Below, in pieces: positions 63,298 to 64,000 of a stretch of DNA of 64,000 bases. Under the pieces are notes generated by a model, which worked only from the letters and a program-made list of their open reading frames with translations, had not been told where the DNA came from and did no database searches. The stretch comes from Alphaproteobacteria bacterium. Its GTDB lineage: Bacteria; Pseudomonadota; Alphaproteobacteria; Caulobacterales; Parvularculaceae. Location: NCBI GenBank assembly GCA_030433215.1, contig JAUIMC010000014.1, positions 1-64,000 of the forward strand, given 5' to 3'. Numbering within the stretch: position 1 is the first letter of the stretch; each line of letters begins with the position of its first letter. Made by a program: the position numbers and the translations under genes.

Positions 63298-64000
63298 GTG
63301 ACGATCATGAAACGCCGTCTCGCCGGCCACGCCGTCAATCCCATCGGCTTAGGCTGCATGAATTTGAGCCACGCTTATGGCAACCCGCCTCCGCCGGAAG
63401 AGGGCGTCAAGCTGTTGCATAAGGCGCTTGATCTGGGCGTCGATCATTTCGATACAGCCGCGCTTTACGGTTTCGGTCGCAATGAAGACCTTGTCGGCCC
63501 GGCGCTGAAAGACCGCCGGGACGATATCTTCCTCGCCAGCAAATGCGGCATACAAGGAGTTGACGGCAAACGCGTCGTTGACGGGCGGCCGGCAACCCTG
63601 CGCGCCACGCTCGAGGATTCGCTGCGCCGGCTTCAGACCGACCGCATCGATCTTTATTACCTGCACCGCTACGACAAGCTGAACGAAGTTCCTATCGAGG
63701 ACAGCGTCGGCGAATTGGCGCGCATGGTTCAGGATGGAAAGATCGGCGCCATCGGCCTTTCCGAAGTCTCCGCTGATACTTTGCGCAAGGCGCATGCCGT
63801 TCATCCGATCGCCGCCGTGCAGTCGGAATACTCACTGTGGTCGCGCAATGCTGAGATCGCCGTGATCGACGCTTGCGCCGAGCTTGGAACCGCTTTCGTC
63901 GCGTTCTCGCCCGTGGCGCGCGGCTTTCTCGGCGGCAGCGACCTCAATCCTGAAAAGTTCCCCGAGAAGGATATTCGCCGGGGCATGCCGCGCTTTCAGG
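63298..64000 (+). CDS. Aldo/keto reductase, C-terminus cut off by window edge
   Basis: At least 234 residues visible. (beta/alpha)8 aldo/keto reductase with catalytic Asp/Tyr in FDTAALYGFG, Lys in FLASKCG, and His in YYLHRYD. NADPH-dependent carbonyl reduction is the expected activity. Starts at GTG 63298 (AGAGG 9 nt upstream) or ATG 63307. It follows ligC by 27 bp and so may belong to the lig operon, where it could detoxify or interconvert aldehyde intermediates; no canonical step needs it. Confidence 0.85.
   Translation, partial: MTIMKRRLAGHAVNPIGLGCMNLSHAYGNPPPPEEGVKLLHKALDLGVDHFDTAALYGFGRNEDLVGPALKDRRDDIFLASKCGIQGVDGKRVVDGRPATLRATLEDSLRRLQTDRIDLYYLHRYDKLNEVPIEDSVGELARMVQDGKIGAIGLSEVSADTLRKAHAVHPIAAVQSEYSLWSRNAEIAVIDACAELGTAFVAFSPVARGFLGGSDLNPEKFPEKDIRRGMPRFQ

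Overview
The window is a 64 kb, high-GC chromosomal segment. Gene content and order point to an alphaproteobacterium: a ccmI-ccmH-ccmG-ccmF cytochrome c run, a psp locus with divergent pspF, an initiator tRNA with an A29-U41 anticodon stem, and a protocatechuate 4,5-cleavage operon. Affiliation with a marine Parvularculaceae-like or Hyphomonadaceae-like group is my inference from gene style and was not tested.

Layout, left half. 1-81: start of a small membrane protein running off the left edge, with a perfect CRP-type palindrome upstream. 239-6312 (minus): a three-gene unit of a TPR plus beta-barrel outer-membrane protein, a large exported FecR-domain protein with three repeated modules, and a CHASE2 adenylate/guanylate cyclase. 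6526-15138: a DUF3307 membrane protein, the ccm block, an M14 carboxypeptidase, REP-like hairpins and aspS. 15139-18611 (plus): an SppA-type protease, RNase D, and a gamma-glutamylcyclotransferase-like gene coupled to a 3-TM protein. 18851-18927: initiator tRNA-Met. 18893-21790: a small AT-richer island bounded by a 38-bp repeat of the tRNA 3' end, carrying an unrecognised 468-residue protein and tiny membrane ORFs but no integrase. 21795-26024: ppx/gppA-like gene and psp locus. Its PspF lacks the GAFTGA loop and has Asp for the Walker B Glu.

Middle. 26066-32356: phhA with a divergent Lrp regulator, an EF-hand protein, a sterol-desaturase operon, a MetX-like hydrolase, ndk and a DUF4870-like protein. 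32421-36931: EF-hand lipoprotein and a fatty-acid beta-oxidation pair. 37134-42928: PutA and a LytS/LytR-type two-component pair.

Right half. 42925-55026 (minus): molybdenum cofactor genes moaA-moaD-moaE-moaB-moaC-moeA-mobA, formate-THF ligase, fdhD and the soluble NAD-dependent formate dehydrogenase fdsG-fdsB-fdsA. 55089-56309 (minus): a LysR regulator with two N-terminal HTH domains, divergent from 56429-63270 (plus): ligK, ligU, a DUF1932-type oxidoreductase, ligJ, ligI, ligA, ligB, ligC. A partial aldo/keto reductase reaches the right edge.

The right half reads as one metabolic theme: ring cleavage of protocatechuate to pyruvate and oxaloacetate, next to enzymes that handle C1 units (formate to CO2 or formyl-THF) and make the molybdenum cofactor needed for formate oxidation. 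This fits growth on methoxylated, lignin-type aromatics, although no O-demethylase is in the window. The least explained parts are the FecR/barrel/cyclase unit, the tRNA island and the altered PspF.
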